Notes: generated from the letters alone by a model not told the origin. A stretch of 64,000 bases of DNA from Bidens hawaiensis (GCA_021521415.1 JAIQDT010000226.1:1486501-1550500), one strand, 5' to 3'. Positions 1 through 12,231 are shown, numbered from the stretch's first letter. Numbers and translations: made by a program.

Positions 1-2151
1 TCAATCTTGGCCACATGTTTGGATTCTCGTAATCCGGATAATGTTTTGGATAATCTGGTTCAGTTCGTTTCTCGGTTAAACGTTTAATTCGGTTTACAAC
101 GAGGCCAAAATGGTTGTTTTTCGGCTTAAAAATAAAATTTATATAAAACCGATTTAAAAACTTAAACCATGGCAATTATTAACTCGAAACGTCATATTAT
201 TAGTTATTACGCATCTTTTTCGGCTTGATCGATCGTCTCTTGCTCGGTTTGGTATTAAAGGTTTCGTTTATCGTACCGACGTACTAATAAATCGAAATCC
301 TTTTTCTGTGCTACAATTCACTTATCCCGAAGCTTTAATACTTCGTAAACATCATATATTTCGTCTATAATGTAATTCCCGATTCGTTCGGGTTTCAATA
401 ACTATCGATCGTTTGATCGCATATTCAATACGGTGAGTTATATATTCACATACAATCAATACAACGAACCATGTATTCTCGTATAATTACCATGGTAACT
501 CATGTACCCGATATTTCACATGACGTAACTAACGTCTACCGGTTAGGGTATACCCGGTTTCGTCGGAATCGAGTTGGAAAAATAATAATAATCGTCATGC
601 CCTAATTTCTCATTTACACACTATGCTTCACCTATTTCGCGATTGAATACAAACGATTCAACCCATTGAATTGATATATTTAATGCAGACGATTGAAGTG
701 ATGTATGTTCGTATATAAATATCATCCACTTCCATCAACAAAATCACAAATTGAATCCTAGCTTCAATCGGTTTGAATTGATCTAATTCTCTCACCTAGC
801 AAGGTAAAATTGTCTCTGGGCCTTAATTGTATTTGCTACATATTGTGTTTCATCTCAGCTGGGTTGTTTCTATTTGAATACAATTTCCTTGGTCTACTGA
901 AACATGAATATTATCAAGTCTCTATCCGTCTAGCAGAGCTTATTGATTTGTTTGTTTTTAGAGTAATAGTTAACATTATGCTTAATACTAATGGAAGACC
1001 GATTATATTTTAGTGTTGAAAGGCACATTAGGTATTTGATGAAATGCCTGTGAGAGTTTCTTTTTTTTGCATTGTGTTTTATTGTTGTTGAAATTGATTT
1101 TAATCTTTATTTTTTTTTATGATTTATTTAAGGTTAAGAAACTAATGGATACTCAAACATGAAGAAAATGCTCCTACACCTTTAAGATTGCTTCCACAAT
1201 TATTGGCTTATCAATTTTTGAAAACTCAACTGATTCCCAAGAACCATCAATTGTGAATAGAAGTGTTTTGGGATTGAGGTCTGACTGTTATTTGTAAGGT
1301 AAATGTTCTTGTGTATTCCTAATTTGGTCTTAATCTGTACCGGTCTAGCTCTATGGCACCGAAAATGTATTACGGCTCAAGTGATTCACCAGTGGGCACT
1401 GATAACTCACCCTGTATGACCTCATGTACTTGAAAAAATTTCTTTTAGATTTAAGATTCTACATTTTTTTCCCTTGTAAAAAAGTCTTCTAGATTTAACA
1501 TTTTAGTTACAACAATTCATTTGGTTATTTATTGCTTTTCAAATTTCGTGTGATTTATTTTATGGTAGGGATTTCTTATTAGTTTGTGTTTGGGAGTTAA
1601 CCGAATATCCAAGCAAGGATTACTAAGACCAAACTCATGCTTTTATATACTTTTTACCTGGCCAATTGGGTCAAACAAACTAAAAAGATATACTTTGTAT
1701 AATCTGTTTAGGCATTGTTTAATTCAAATCACAAATTCACATTGGAAACTTTGTATAATCTGTTTGAACCACAAGAATAATATGAAGCCATTTGTTTCTT
1801 GTATACAAGGCACTTGCTTTGATTTAATATGGGAAGAGGAGTAGTGCACATAGAAGAGCAACAATGTGGATCAAACGCTTCAACTACAAGGTTTGATGTT
1901 GATTTGAAACCTTCAATTTGGATTTCTTGAAAACTAATCATGCTCAACGAATGCAATAGCTTATAATTATGTTATGTGTTTCTGATTAATTAAGAGCTGC
2001 AATTATTAGAAATCTTCTTTTATTTTTATTTATTTATTTATTATTTATTTTTTTGCAAACTTGGTGTTATTTGCTTAAGGTTGTAGTGCAGTTGGCTCTT
2101 TAGGTTAAATAGTTAGTTTCATACTAGATATAACATTATTTAGCCTTCATA
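1..2151. other. Intergenic, no recognisable gene
   Basis: AT-rich sequence with only short open frames and no protein I recognise. The first 800 bases include a GGTGAGTTATATATTCACATAC-like stretch that loosely resembles the interior of the gypsy LTRs seen elsewhere in the window, so an old LTR is possible. Some segments look like exon edges (CAG or TAG followed by GT-led sequence), but no coding frame could be assembled. Confidence 0.5.
712..803 (+). promoter_or_regulatory. Candidate promoter and untranslated first exon
   Basis: A TATATAAAT box lies at 712-720. About 80 bases of C/T/A-rich leader-like sequence follow, ending in AAG|GTAAAA at 803/804, a good plant splice donor. No downstream coding exons were identified, so this may be a relic promoter, a non-coding transcript start or an LTR promoter. 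Confidence 0.25.
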
Positions 2152-2180
2152 TCATATCATTATTTAGCCTCCAAAACAAC
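2152..2180 (+). repeat. Left 29-bp direct repeat flanking the LINE
   Basis: The 29 bases here recur exactly at 5375-5403 and bracket the reverse-transcriptase element. An identical pair of this length around a non-LTR element is best read as a target-site duplication made by target-primed reverse transcription. Confidence 0.75.
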
Positions 2181-5100
2181 CTATTTGCAAACTTGGATTG
2201 TTGCCTTCATATCATGTCCTTTTAGGGGGTTCCATTGTTGCCCGGATGGACGGGCGGGGTCAAGGGGGATCTCTCGGTTAATGGCGTATATCAAACGACT
2301 TCATTTGTCGTCGGATGAGCGGAAAGGGACCCTACGGGACGCCATTTCCACGGATTGTGATTTATTTATTTCGGTTGGGGAGGCTTTTAAGGCCTCGGAC
2401 CAGTGGCTATGTGGGGTGTGTATGCGTCCAAATGACCTTAAACGGACGTGTCATCATGCTGATGGAGTCACCAAGTACAACGAGGGTGTGGGAGCTGTGG
2501 AGGAGTTTATTGTGGGGATTGATAAACACATGTTATGAGGGATGTTGCTCCCTTGGGAGGGATAGTGGTGGATGAGGTTCTCCTTGACCGCGTCTTCTCT
2601 CTTCCTATCACAAATGTTAAGAGCATCCCTCATAGTTGTCGTATGGCATTTGCCCAAGCGTTAACTGCGGCTCTGGGTAAGGTGGTTGCTATGCCAGACT
2701 CTGTTGAGGCATGGGTGAAACTTTTCTTGTTACCGCGGTGCACGCTGCGTGTTTTCAGACCTTCTAAACGTCAGGAGCACAGGTCCGGTAATAGAAAGTC
2801 TTTGCAATGTCAGAGTATTCAACAAGAACTAACAAGTTGGGGTGCTAAGGTTGGTTTTGATGCGCTTATTTTATCCCTTTTTCCACACCTATAGGGGTGA
2901 CCTCGAGTTATGGGGAGCCTCTCGCTAAGCACGATGACGTTGTGGTATGCGCCAATGTGAAACAATGTTTACAAAAAGTGGCGGAGGGGCATTTTACTGC
3001 CGCCATTAAAGTATTATGCTCTTCAGGGGTTGCACCATTGAAAGCGTTAGTGGCTAAGCATCCCAATTTTCCCGCCGGTTATGCCTGCTTCATTGCTTTC
3101 TGAGCCTCCTCTTGTTGTTGATGAGGATTTTGTGCTTGGATGCATTAAATCCTTCCCTAAAGGGACGTCATGCGGACGAGATGGATTGAGGGCACAACAT
3201 ATTTTGGATGCATTTTGTGGAGAGGGGTCGCCGATCACTGTTGGGCTACTACTGCGATGGTTAATTTATGTTTGGGGGGGGGAGATGCCCAAGGGTTTTG
3301 GCAGAGTTCATTGCCGTAGGTGCCATTTGGAGAAGATTGATCTCTAAGGTGGCTATGAGGGGTGTTGGGAAAGACATTACTAAATACCTGTGCGACTTTC
3401 AGTTTGGGGTGGGAGTCCCTAGTGGTGCAGAGGCCGTTCTTCATTGCCCGAACAGGTTTTTAAGTAAGTTCCATTCTTATGGGTTAATGGCTATGCTTAC
3501 TATTAATTTTTGTAATGCCTTCAACTTGGTGGATAGGACTGCCCTTCTGAATGAGGTTCGGGCCCGATGCCCATCTATTTCCTTATGGGTGAACTTTTTG
3601 TATGGGCAACCGGCCAGACTATATGTGGGGGATGGCCATATTTGGTCCACCACTGGGGTTCAGCAAGGGGACCCTTTGGGACCTCTTCTTTTCGCCTTAG
3701 TTCTGCACCCACTTATTCATCTAGTCCATAGTTCCTGTAAGCTTCTCTTTCATGCTTGGTACCTAGATGATGGTACAATTATTGGGGACTCTAAAGAGGT
3801 TGCCAAAGCTTTAGATATTATCAGGTCGGAAAATCCCCGCCTGGGCCTTGAACTTAATATTAAGAAAACCGAAGTATTTTGGCCGTCGTGCAATGGGGTT
3901 AAGGTGCAGGAGGGGGTGTTTCCCTGTGAGATTGGATGACCGGTGCTAGGTGTGAAACTCCTCGGGGAGCCGTTAGCCGGGATGCCGGGTTCATCAGTGA
4001 ACTTGCTATGAAAAGGGCTTCGCGAGCTGTGGAGTTGATGAGCTATCTCCCGCATTTGCGGGGCCCTCAATGCGAGCTACTTTTGCTCCGCTCATGTATG
4101 GGAGTTGGAAAGTTGTTGTTTGGTCTCAGAACATGCCAACCTGTGTATGTAGGGGAAGTAGTTTCTGTGTTTGACAATGGCCTTCGGGGGCGATTGAGGA
4201 CATCGTGGTTTGTGGTGGTCCTTTCTTTGGAGATTTTCAATGGAGGTTGGTATCACTTCCGACTCGTTTTGGAGGTTTGGGTTTATGTTCAGCTTCAGAC
4301 GTTTCTACTTATGCGTTTGTGGCCTCGAGGGCGCAATCTTGAGAATTGCAAGACCACATTCTTCAAGGTTGTGGTATTGATGGGTTTGCCTCCGATTATG
4401 GGAATGCGATAGATCGGTTGCACATTTCACTTCCCGATTTTGACATTAGCGGTTTCTCTAATAAAGACACCGCCCCCCTAAAGCCCAACATGCTTTGGCG
4501 AGTGCCCTTATAGTGGATTCATCAAGAATTTGGAAATGAAGTTTGATTTATCCCCTCGTCAGAAAGCGGTGTTTGAGTGTCTTCGGGCTCCTCGGGCTCA
4601 AGATTTCTTAAGTGTTCTCCCTATTGAAGGATTGGGCCAACATATGTCGGCTTTGGAGTACCGGGCCATCCTGAAGTATCGGTTAATGATCCCTTTGTGT
4701 CCGGTAGATGAGCCGTGCCCGGTTTGCCGTAAGGTTTGTTTGGATTCTTTTGCGAGCATGCGGTTCACTGCAAAGAGTTGCCTGGGTTTAAGTGCAGATA
4801 TGATTTGGTGAGGGATGTTCTATGCGATGTTCTTAAACGAGCCGGAATTTCGGCTAAAAAGGAAGCCCCCGTAAACTTTCTTACGGATCCTCAAGAAGGA
4901 AGATCTACATTACGACCGGCCGATATACTTGTTTTTGGGTGGGTAGGGGGAAAACACGCTTGTGTTGACCTCACAGGAGTGTCCCCTCTTGTTGGGAACA
5001 GGGACACTGGATTTGTAGCAGGCCAGGCAGCATTAAAGGAGGCATCGGGCAAGGTTGCTAAACACGAGAGAGCTTGTTTGGAGAATCAACACGTGTTTAT

Positions 5101-5374
5101 CCCCTTCGCCTTTGACACATTTGGTTTCTTAGCTCCGGATGCCGTGGACCTTTTGAATAGGGTTCAGAAAGTTGTGTATAGTAACGTATCAGCCCATAAG
5201 AATCAAAACTTTGTTTTTAGTCGGATTGGGTTTGCTATCCAAAAGGGGGTTGCGGCGCAGCTTGTTGCCCGCTTACCTGCCACTTCATTGTAAATCGTTT
5301 GGATGTTTCTATAACACAGGATGAACTTGAATACGAAAAAAAAATTTTGAAGTTAAGATCTGGTAGTTCAGACT
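2181..5374 (+). mobile_element. Decayed non-LTR retrotransposon with RT and restriction-like endonuclease
   Basis: A 3.2-kb insertion bounded by exact 29-bp direct repeats and carrying one broken long frame on the + strand. There are no LTRs. An A-run (about 5336-5346) follows the stop codon at 5291-5293, with about 28 further bases before the right repeat. Gene order is N-terminal Cys/His cluster, reverse transcriptase, then a C-terminal Cys/His finger plus nuclease-like domain. That is the architecture of R2/NeSL/CRE-type LINEs and not of the APE-bearing L1 and RTE lineages usual in flowering plants. No internal poly-A tail touches the right repeat, so the exact 3' end is uncertain. Confidence 0.7.
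2185..5293 (+). pseudogene. LINE polyprotein (RT + CCHC finger + RLE-like nuclease), broken
   Basis: The protein is readable only across several frames (2185-2538, 2535-2894, 2897-3103, 3081-3347, 3268-3939, 3936-4412, 4530-4811, 4736-5293), so at least six frameshifts or stops break it. The N-terminal part has a CGVC...CHHADG Cys/His cluster near 2417-2463. The RT core is at about 3268-3900, with the thumb after it: VQQGDPLGPLLF (motif B region) and YLDDG (motif C) are intact. Motif A reads LTINFCNAFN, where the family has Asp in place of the Asn, so the catalytic residue is lost. The C-terminal part has CPVC...HAVHC, then RPADILVF, CVDLTG, a KVAKHE segment and FIPFAFDTFG. This order resembles the R...PD...D...K-x2-K/H-Y series of restriction-like endonucleases in R2-type LINEs. 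The role would be site cleavage and reverse transcription; this copy is dead. Confidence 0.72.
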
Positions 5375-5403
5375 TCATATCATTATTTAGCCTCCAAAAC
5401 AAC
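5375..5403 (+). repeat. Right 29-bp direct repeat flanking the LINE
   Basis: Exact partner of 2152-2180; together they mark the insertion of the LINE. Confidence 0.75.
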
Positions 5404-7100
5404 TATTAACAGCAAAAACAACAAAAAATTTTCAAAAACATTCAAATCTTTAAATAAAAAACATAGCCTATTTCTCCAGGACCGTCACTTCCCCCTAACA
5501 CTCCATAGTATCCAAAATGGCTGCAAAATAAGAATTATTGTAATTTGTAACTCTACTTGATTAAAGAAAACATCAAACCAAAGTAATAAAAAAAATAAAC
5601 TAAAAAGTAAAGTTAGAGCTGATAATAAGTATGTGGTTCTTGATAAATGATGAGCGAATTTAATGAGCACGAACTTGACATGTTCGTTTAACATTAATCG
5701 AGCGATTGCACATAAACAAACACATTAGGTGTTTTTCTCTTTGTTCGTTTATTAATAGTATGTTCGTTTGTTAATAGTATAAACGAATGGTTCATGAACC
5801 TGAATGAACGTGAACAATGAAAAGAAAATAAAAGTGAACTTGTTAAATGGGCCACATCAGACCATGTGAAAATATGTACTTTCTTTGTAACTGATTTATG
5901 TTCTTAGAATTAATATTTGGTTTTTGATTTTAGATTTCTGATTTTTTTTTCAGTATGTTGCGAGAGAGGCTCAAGCACTGTGCTGGTAGGGGTATGTGCA
6001 GATTATAAACTACGAGGCAATTCAAAGGTGTGTTAAACAAACCGGTTCATGAACCTGAATGAACATAAACAATGAAAAGAAAATAAAAGTGAACTTGTTA
6101 AATGGGCCAAATCAGACCATGTGAAAATGTGTACTTTCTTTGAAACTAATTTATGTTCTTAGAATTAATATTTGGTTTTTGATTTTAGATTTCTGATTTT
6201 TTTTTCTGTTGTGTTGCGAGAGAGGCTCAAACACTGTGCTGGTAGGGGTATGTACAGATTATAACTACGAGGCAATTCAAAGGTGTGTTGACTTTTTTAG
6301 TCTCTCATGGGTGTTGTGTTCCAAATAACAAATTGTGAACATGTGAATTGTATTTATTTTAGATGCTTACAAAAGAAGTTATAGAGGTAAACATACTTTC
6401 ACATTTGAATCATGAAAATCCCAACTCCAGATATAGACTCTGCAGACAATGTCACAAAAAGTGTCAACTGAATTTTGGACCATCGTCAGTAGCTTTGCTA
6501 GCCAAGACTGTTGTAATGGGTGGTTAATGGCTTTGCCCTTTGAATTTTCTACCTAAATAGCTGCAATCATTTGTCATGTTTTGTTTTGGAAAGTAATTTT
6601 ACTTGACGTGTCTTCCACCAGCATCAAGAATTCCAGAAGCTAAAATGGCTCCCATTTTGGTCATTGTATCTTCGTGTTTATCCAATATGATCTTTTACTA
6701 TTGCCATCTGTTGGAAATCATCCAAAGTATGTTTTATATGCATAAAATATCAATTGAAAACGCAATTGATTCTCCTTCAAGTAATATTGTTGTTGCTATA
6801 TTTGTTTGCTTGTGGACAACTACAAGGGCCTAGCGAGCATCCGTTTTTGTAACCTCTCAATTGAGGTTTTAATAAGGTTTATTATGTTTATTTTGCATTG
6901 ATTGGACTCACATAAACCCTAAGACAATGGGTAGTGATTTTGTCCCCTCAACCCCCCCCCCCCCCCCAAAAGAAAAAAAAAGGAAAAAATAACGCCTCCT
7001 ACACTGCCCCCGGGCGTTTTAGGTAATTTGATCGTTTTATAAACCAAACAATCCACCGCAAAGTAGTACAATAACGTAGCAATCCCCTACCAACCCAATC
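5404..7100. other. Intergenic with a local duplication, no gene identified
   Basis: AT-rich, with repeated GTTCGTTT/ATTAATAG words near 5690-5780, the tandem duplication listed separately and a C-run at about 6952-6967. Short exon-like pieces (for example after CAG at 5953 and TAG at 6362) are visible, but no product can be recognised. Confidence 0.5.
5789..6289 (+). repeat. Tandem duplication, about 246-bp unit, two copies
   Basis: 5789-6034 and 6044-6289 are near-identical (offset 255), each beginning GGTTCATGAACCTGAATGAAC and ending in AATTCAAAGGTGTGTT. They differ by scattered substitutions and single-base indels. The copies contain a TTTTTTTTC(A/T)G-like tract followed by TTGCGAGAGAGGCTCAA, which resembles an intron/exon edge. 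Confidence 0.9.
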
Positions 7101-7101
7101 T

Positions 7102-7136
7102 CGTATCCCGCCGCAACGCGCGGGCTCTACTACTAG
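7102..7136 (+). mobile_element. Helitron 3' terminus
   Basis: A GC-rich hairpin (CCCGC...GCGGG around CGCAACGC) is followed about 12 bases later by CTAG at 7133-7136 and then T. This is the classic Helitron 3' end (hairpin, CTRR, host T). The same hairpin core occurs in reverse at 38037-38056. The matching 5' end was not found, so the element length is unknown. Confidence 0.55.
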
Positions 7137-7137
7137 T

Positions 7138-8345
7138 ATATCTTGATATATATATATACATATATATATAACATGTTCTAAAGTTATTATTATCATTACT
7201 ACCCTTATTATTAATAATATTATTATAAGCTTTATTATCGGTTCATTTTTATACATCCGAGCTCTTGATTTAAAACCCGTCTCGTTTCTATTTAATATTG
7301 GTTTAGTTATTTAAAAGCCTAATAAAATAATATTATTTTATTTTAAATTACCAATTAAGTACGAGTCTCTAATCAATAACAAATTAATCGGTAATCCGAG
7401 TAACAATCGAACCTTCTCGTTTATTGTTTCAAATATAATTTCATCTAAAGTTCAAGTTCATTAATATATTTTATTTATTCGTTTTCAATTAGCTTTCAAG
7501 TCGGATTCGTTCGTATCGTTCACAAGCTTTATATATGTTGATCATTTATTATTTTTCCCGATTCGTTAATCGAGGTGAGTGCTTTCATACCCCGTTTTCC
7601 ATCTTTAGTTTTGGGGTGACATTTCATACCTATCAAACTAAATACTTTATTTACTTGAATCTTAAACCCACAAGCGTGATTGTATACTTTACCTAAATAA
7701 TTGCTCGATTTGGTGTTCTATGCTTACATGCTTATTTGTCCATGTGTTATCGCTTTTGGATGGTGGAACTATAAATCCTAGACCATTTGGCAACCCCTCA
7801 TGGCAAGGTTTCGTTAAAATAATGCAATTAACGATAACTATAAAATCCTAGACTACTTGGCAACCCCTTGTAGCTAGGTGGTGCTAATGTGTTTAGCAAT
7901 TGTCAATAAAATCCTAGACTATTTGGCATCCCCTTATAGCTAAGTGTCGCTAACTTGTTTAGCGACAACTATTTTATCCAAGTTGTTGCTTTTATTTATT
8001 GTTTTGTATACAAGTTTTGTGGCTTTTTATTACTATATAGTTATATGCTCAAACTTATGAATTGCTCACCAACCTTTGTGTTGACAAACTTTATTTTTAC
8101 AGGTTTGACTTTTGTTGACTCGAGGACTTGATGAAAACGTTACCAAGACTATTAGAATATTAGTAAAACAAACAATATAATTGCTACTTGTATTCAACTT
8201 GTTTGTGTGGATGAGATGTGTTGTTTATTGATTTGTTGAAATAAAATGAGTTAAATGAATATTTTCACTTTAAATAGTGTCTTGTGTATTTGTCCAATCA
8301 CGTTGCACCCCGGCATGTTCCGCCGCCTTTGGTCGGGGTGTGACA
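7138..8345 (+). mobile_element. Ty3/gypsy LTR, 3' part (solo or truncated)
   Basis: The segment ends GGTCGGGGTGTGACA at 8345, a chromovirus-type LTR end. It shares CCGGCATGTTC(C/T)GCCGCCTTTGGTCGGGGTG with the LTR ending at 40405, plus the CACCAAC...GTGTTGACA block about 250 bases before the end. No TG-type start or target duplication could be found. The left side runs into the Helitron end and the right side into Copia sequence, so this is an LTR fragment. Confidence 0.65.
7771..7972 (+). repeat. About 67-bp minisatellite inside the LTR, three copies
   Basis: Three diverged units begin ATAAAATCCTAGAC at about 7771, 7840 and 7906 and contain TTGGCAACCCC and GCTAA words. It lies wholly inside the LTR. 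Confidence 0.75.
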
Positions 8346-10327
8346 GTCTGTAACACTGACATTACTAGTTACAAATCACCAAAGCCTAGCATGGGACCAG
8401 CAGAGGCTTTCGACTATGATAAACTATTTAAATCTTTTAATATACCTTACATGGATTTTGCAGACATAGATGAGAGAATGACCACTCAGATGTTATTTTA
8501 TGAAGAAGAGGTCATTGTGCATCGTCCCCAGGGTAATGAAAACCAACCTATCACGTCAAGTGCGGTTGAAACTCCAGTTGTCTCGAGCGACAATGATTTT
8601 TTCAATCCGTTTCACACTCAACACAACTCAGATGAACTCTCTTCGAATCTTGAGAATGATCTAGAAGTTGGTCCTGTTCAAACTACTAGAATCCACAAGA
8701 ATCATCTTTTGGAGAATGTGATCGGTAATCCTTCGGATGGTGTGCGTACCAGAAGAATTTGGAGGAGAACACATGTGTGTATGCAAGCATTAAAGACACT
8801 GGTATTATGAATGAATGCTCGTATGCCTGTTTCATCAGTTAGATTGAACCATGCAGGAAGAACTGGCTCAGTTTGACAAAATGGAAATATGGCATTTAGT
8901 TGAAAAGCCGTGAAATGTGAATGCAATCGGTACGAAGTGGGTATTCAAATGCAAAAGAGATGAGAAAGGGGTACTTATTCGTAACGAGGCAAGATTAGTT
9001 GTCAAAGGGTTTAACCAACAAGAAGGAATTTACTATAATGAAGTGTTTGCTCCTGTGGCAAGATTGGAGGCAATTCGACTGTTCCTGGCCTTTGTTGCAC
9101 ACAAAGAGATGAAAGTGTTTAAGTTGGATGTTAAAAGTGCGTTTCTAAATGGAAAAGTCGATGAAGTGGTATATGTCCAGCAACCTCCGGGTTTCCCTGA
9201 CCCAGACTTTCCTGATCATGTGTACAAGCTCTTAAAAGAATTATATGGCCTTCATCAGGCCCCACGAGCTTGGTATGCAAATTTGTCAGATTACTTGCTG
9301 GAAAATGGGTATGAGGGAGGAAAGATCGATAGTACTTTGTTTGTAAAGAGGAACGGGAGTGATTTTCTTCTCGTCCAGGTCTATGTGGACGACATCATCT
9401 TTGCTGCCTCAAAAATTCCTATGCGTCAGGAGTTTGAAGCAATCATGAAGAAAAGGTTTGAGATGAGCGTCATGGGCGAATTAACACTCTTTTGGGCTTA
9501 CAGGTAGACCAGAAGAAGGATGGCATGTTCATTCATCAGACTAAATATGTTCACGATGTGCTCAAACGTTTTAAGATGGATGATTCCACCTCGTTTGACA
9601 CTCCAATCAGTGTCAACCACAAACTAGGTGCTGATTCTGAAAGTGATGAAGATGTGGATCCCACTCAGTATCGAGCGATCATAGGCTCATTAATGTATTT
9701 AATTGCTTCTAGACCTGAAATTATGTTTGCAGTTTGTCTTTGTGCTCGTTTTCAGGCAAACCCAAAGGAATCGCACATGAAGGGAGTGAAGAGGATTTTA
9801 CGGTATCTTAAAGGAAAACCTAAGTTGGGTCTCTGGTATTCAAAAGGAGGAGAACTGGATCTAGTAGCATACACCGATTCTGACTATGGAGGATGCAATC
9901 AGAACAGGAAGTCAACAACCGTGGATACCAGTTTCTTGGAGGAAGATTGGTGTCATGGAAGTGCAAGAAGCAGACCTCTGTAGCCATATGCACATGCGAA
10001 GCAGAATACATGGCATCATCGAACTGCTACTCCCAGGTTTTATGGATACAACAACAAATGCACGATTATGGTCTGAATTTCACTCAAACTCCTATTTGCA
10101 TTGATAACACTGCTGCAATCTCAGTAACTAACAATCCCGTTAAACATAGTAAAACTAAACATATTGACATTCGTCATCATTTTATATGGGATTGTGCTGA
10201 GAAGAAATTAATCGTGCTTGAAAAGGTTGATTCACTGGATAATTTTGCCAATCTTTTTACAAAAGCGTTTGACGGATCCCGTTTTAAAAGCCTTGTTGAG
10301 CTTAATGGGATGATCAATCTCGAGTAA
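8346..10327 (+). pseudogene. Copia pol remnant: RT and RNase H (element 1)
   Basis: Begins in the Ser/Asp-rich linker that precedes RT (8346-8810), then a frameshift. RT runs 8850-9500 with EELAQFDKMEIWHLVEKP, TKWVFKCK, FAPVARLEAIR, LDVKSAFLNG and YVDDIIFA, all typical of Copia RT. A stop lies in VEKP* (8912-8914), a frameshift at about 9490 and another at about 9890-9985. RNase H has AYTDSDYGGC and CEAEYMASS and ends at the 10325-10327 stop after ELNGMINLE. The protein would copy the element RNA, but three or more lesions make this copy non-coding. Confidence 0.85.
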
Positions 10328-11585
10328 CATGTTTTCATTGTGATTTTAATTTAATTTAAAAAAAACATCACTATCGCTGAAAATTATGTCGGTAGCTTAA
10401 GTTTGAAGGACATATTCATGAATATGTTTGGTCCTTACATCTACTTGTAGACAATAAGGATAGCCATTAACCTAATAACTGAAAGCAACCGGGGCGGTTT
10501 ATGATGAGTTTTTATTCCTTCGCTGAAAATTATGTCGATTATACTTAGTTAGATGGACACATATTCGTATGTGGTTGGTCCTGCTGATCCACTTGATCTT
10601 CAGGATAGCCGTTTATCTAAAAACTTCGAATTGATCGGGGCGTCTGAATATAATTTTTTTTTTGGGAAATCATATACTTTTTCAGTCTATAACTTCGCAA
10701 GAAGTTTCAAAATTGATGTTAAAAGTGAAAATTGATCCAACTTGGAAAGTGATAGGTAAATTGATTTTGTGTGCCTAACCGGTGAAGTTATTAGGCCTAA
10801 AAGACTCTAGAACAGTCATTGTACATTATGGTAGCTTTCTATGGTGCGTAAAAGTAGAAGTGATACAAACTAAAACTACTCGTTTTACTGTGGAGAGTCA
10901 TTTTGAAATGTGCATGTCTCCACATATATCTCTCTGAATGATAGGCAGAAAAGTGATTACCCAGTCATTCACGAGCCCGTGAGTGTCTTGATCCCCACGA
11001 AGACTGTGTTATATTTTTGCAGTGATCCAGATTCGGGACTTGCAGTTGTCTGATATGTTATAAAAAACGTATTATCGTTATGTCTTACGAAGGTTATCTG
11101 TTCACAAATATCAAGGATGAGACAGTAACTGAGTATAGTGAAAGCAAATTCTAAGTATTGGAAAGACGACTCATGAATATTGATTGATCAGACACTACGG
11201 GTCGAAGTCAAATCGGGGTGATCTGGGGAAAGCTAAATATGCCTTGAGAATAGATAGGAGGCATCACAATTTCTCAAGTGATGTCCATATATATTTTGAG
11301 GTTAATTGAACATAATTCGTATCACAAAAGCGATGAAAACCATACTAAGTTTTATACCTTCCTACAACCTGTTTCTTTATGTCATAATAACGCTGAACAT
11401 GAATCCGTGTGGCAGCCTCTAAATTAGTATGATTCCTGTTAGGATCATTTCATAAACATGCAGGGTTTCTAGAAGACTGAAATTTGATCCAGTCTTTTTT
11501 AACTTTTGTTATGAAGTTTGTCTTATGGTTTACCTCTTTAAAATCTTGGTTACTCGTTTTTGATCCTTTGAAAATTTTTATCTCC
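10328..11585 (+). other. Non-coding spacer of Sirevirus-like element 1
   Basis: No frame of note. It contains two related blocks (about 10376 and 10521) sharing TCGCTGAAAATTATGTCG, each followed within about 50 bases by a CATATTC-GT(A)TG-x-TTGGTCCT word. These look like internal duplications of the post-pol spacer. Confidence 0.6.
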
Positions 11586-12215
11586 ACTGTGGCGAACTTA
11601 AGCAAGCGAACTTAATTAAAGGGCGAAGTTATTTTAACTTCATCCCTGAGGTTTTCTAAAACTATATAACAGGCAACTGAGGTCAAACCTGGTCAAACTT
11701 TTATTTCATAAACCCTCGGCGAACTTATCTTTTGAATCAAACTCATTATAATTCGTTTCTCGTCTGCAATCAAGGTTCGTCAGCCGATTGGGAATCATAA
11801 TTTATATCTTTTGACTGTTAATCAATTCCACAATATCAGTTTTGAATCTGTTTACCTATGAAACCCTTAAGGCACTGATTTCTTTGGGATGAGGCTGTTT
11901 TGGTGATAAATGGTAGTCTATGACCTTAATCACACCTTATTATACCTATTGCCAATCTCAGATTGTCCATTCCTCAAGTTTGACAGGGTGTTGTAAAGGC
12001 ACTGTTTATGCGGCGAAGTTGATCCTAACTTTGCCCTCTTACGAACTTCGCTCCATGACTACAGATGTCATTCAACTCCATCTTCGCTTATGTGTTGTAC
12101 ACTAGATTATAGTCTATGTTACATCTTTACGTACCAAGCGAAGTTATTATCCCAGCGAAGTTGCAAACTTCGCTAAGGCCCCACAACTTCGCCGAGATCA
12201 TATCAGCGAAGTTAA
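11586..12215 (+). repeat. Cluster of GCGAAGTT / AACTTCGC words
   Basis: At least ten copies of GCGAAGTT, GCGAACTT or their reverse complement occur here, some as close inverted pairs (for example GCGAAGTTGCAAACTTCGC near 12155-12173). The same word recurs in the element's own LTR at 15376-15470 but is not conspicuous elsewhere in the window. It precedes the env-position frame by a few bases. Confidence 0.8.
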
Positions 12216-12231
12216 TTGCTACATTTCACCC

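Noticed and set aside
810..1013. Short hydrophobic frame as a small membrane protein
   Set aside because: AT-rich DNA gives such frames by chance; there is no homology and a splice-donor-like site precedes it.
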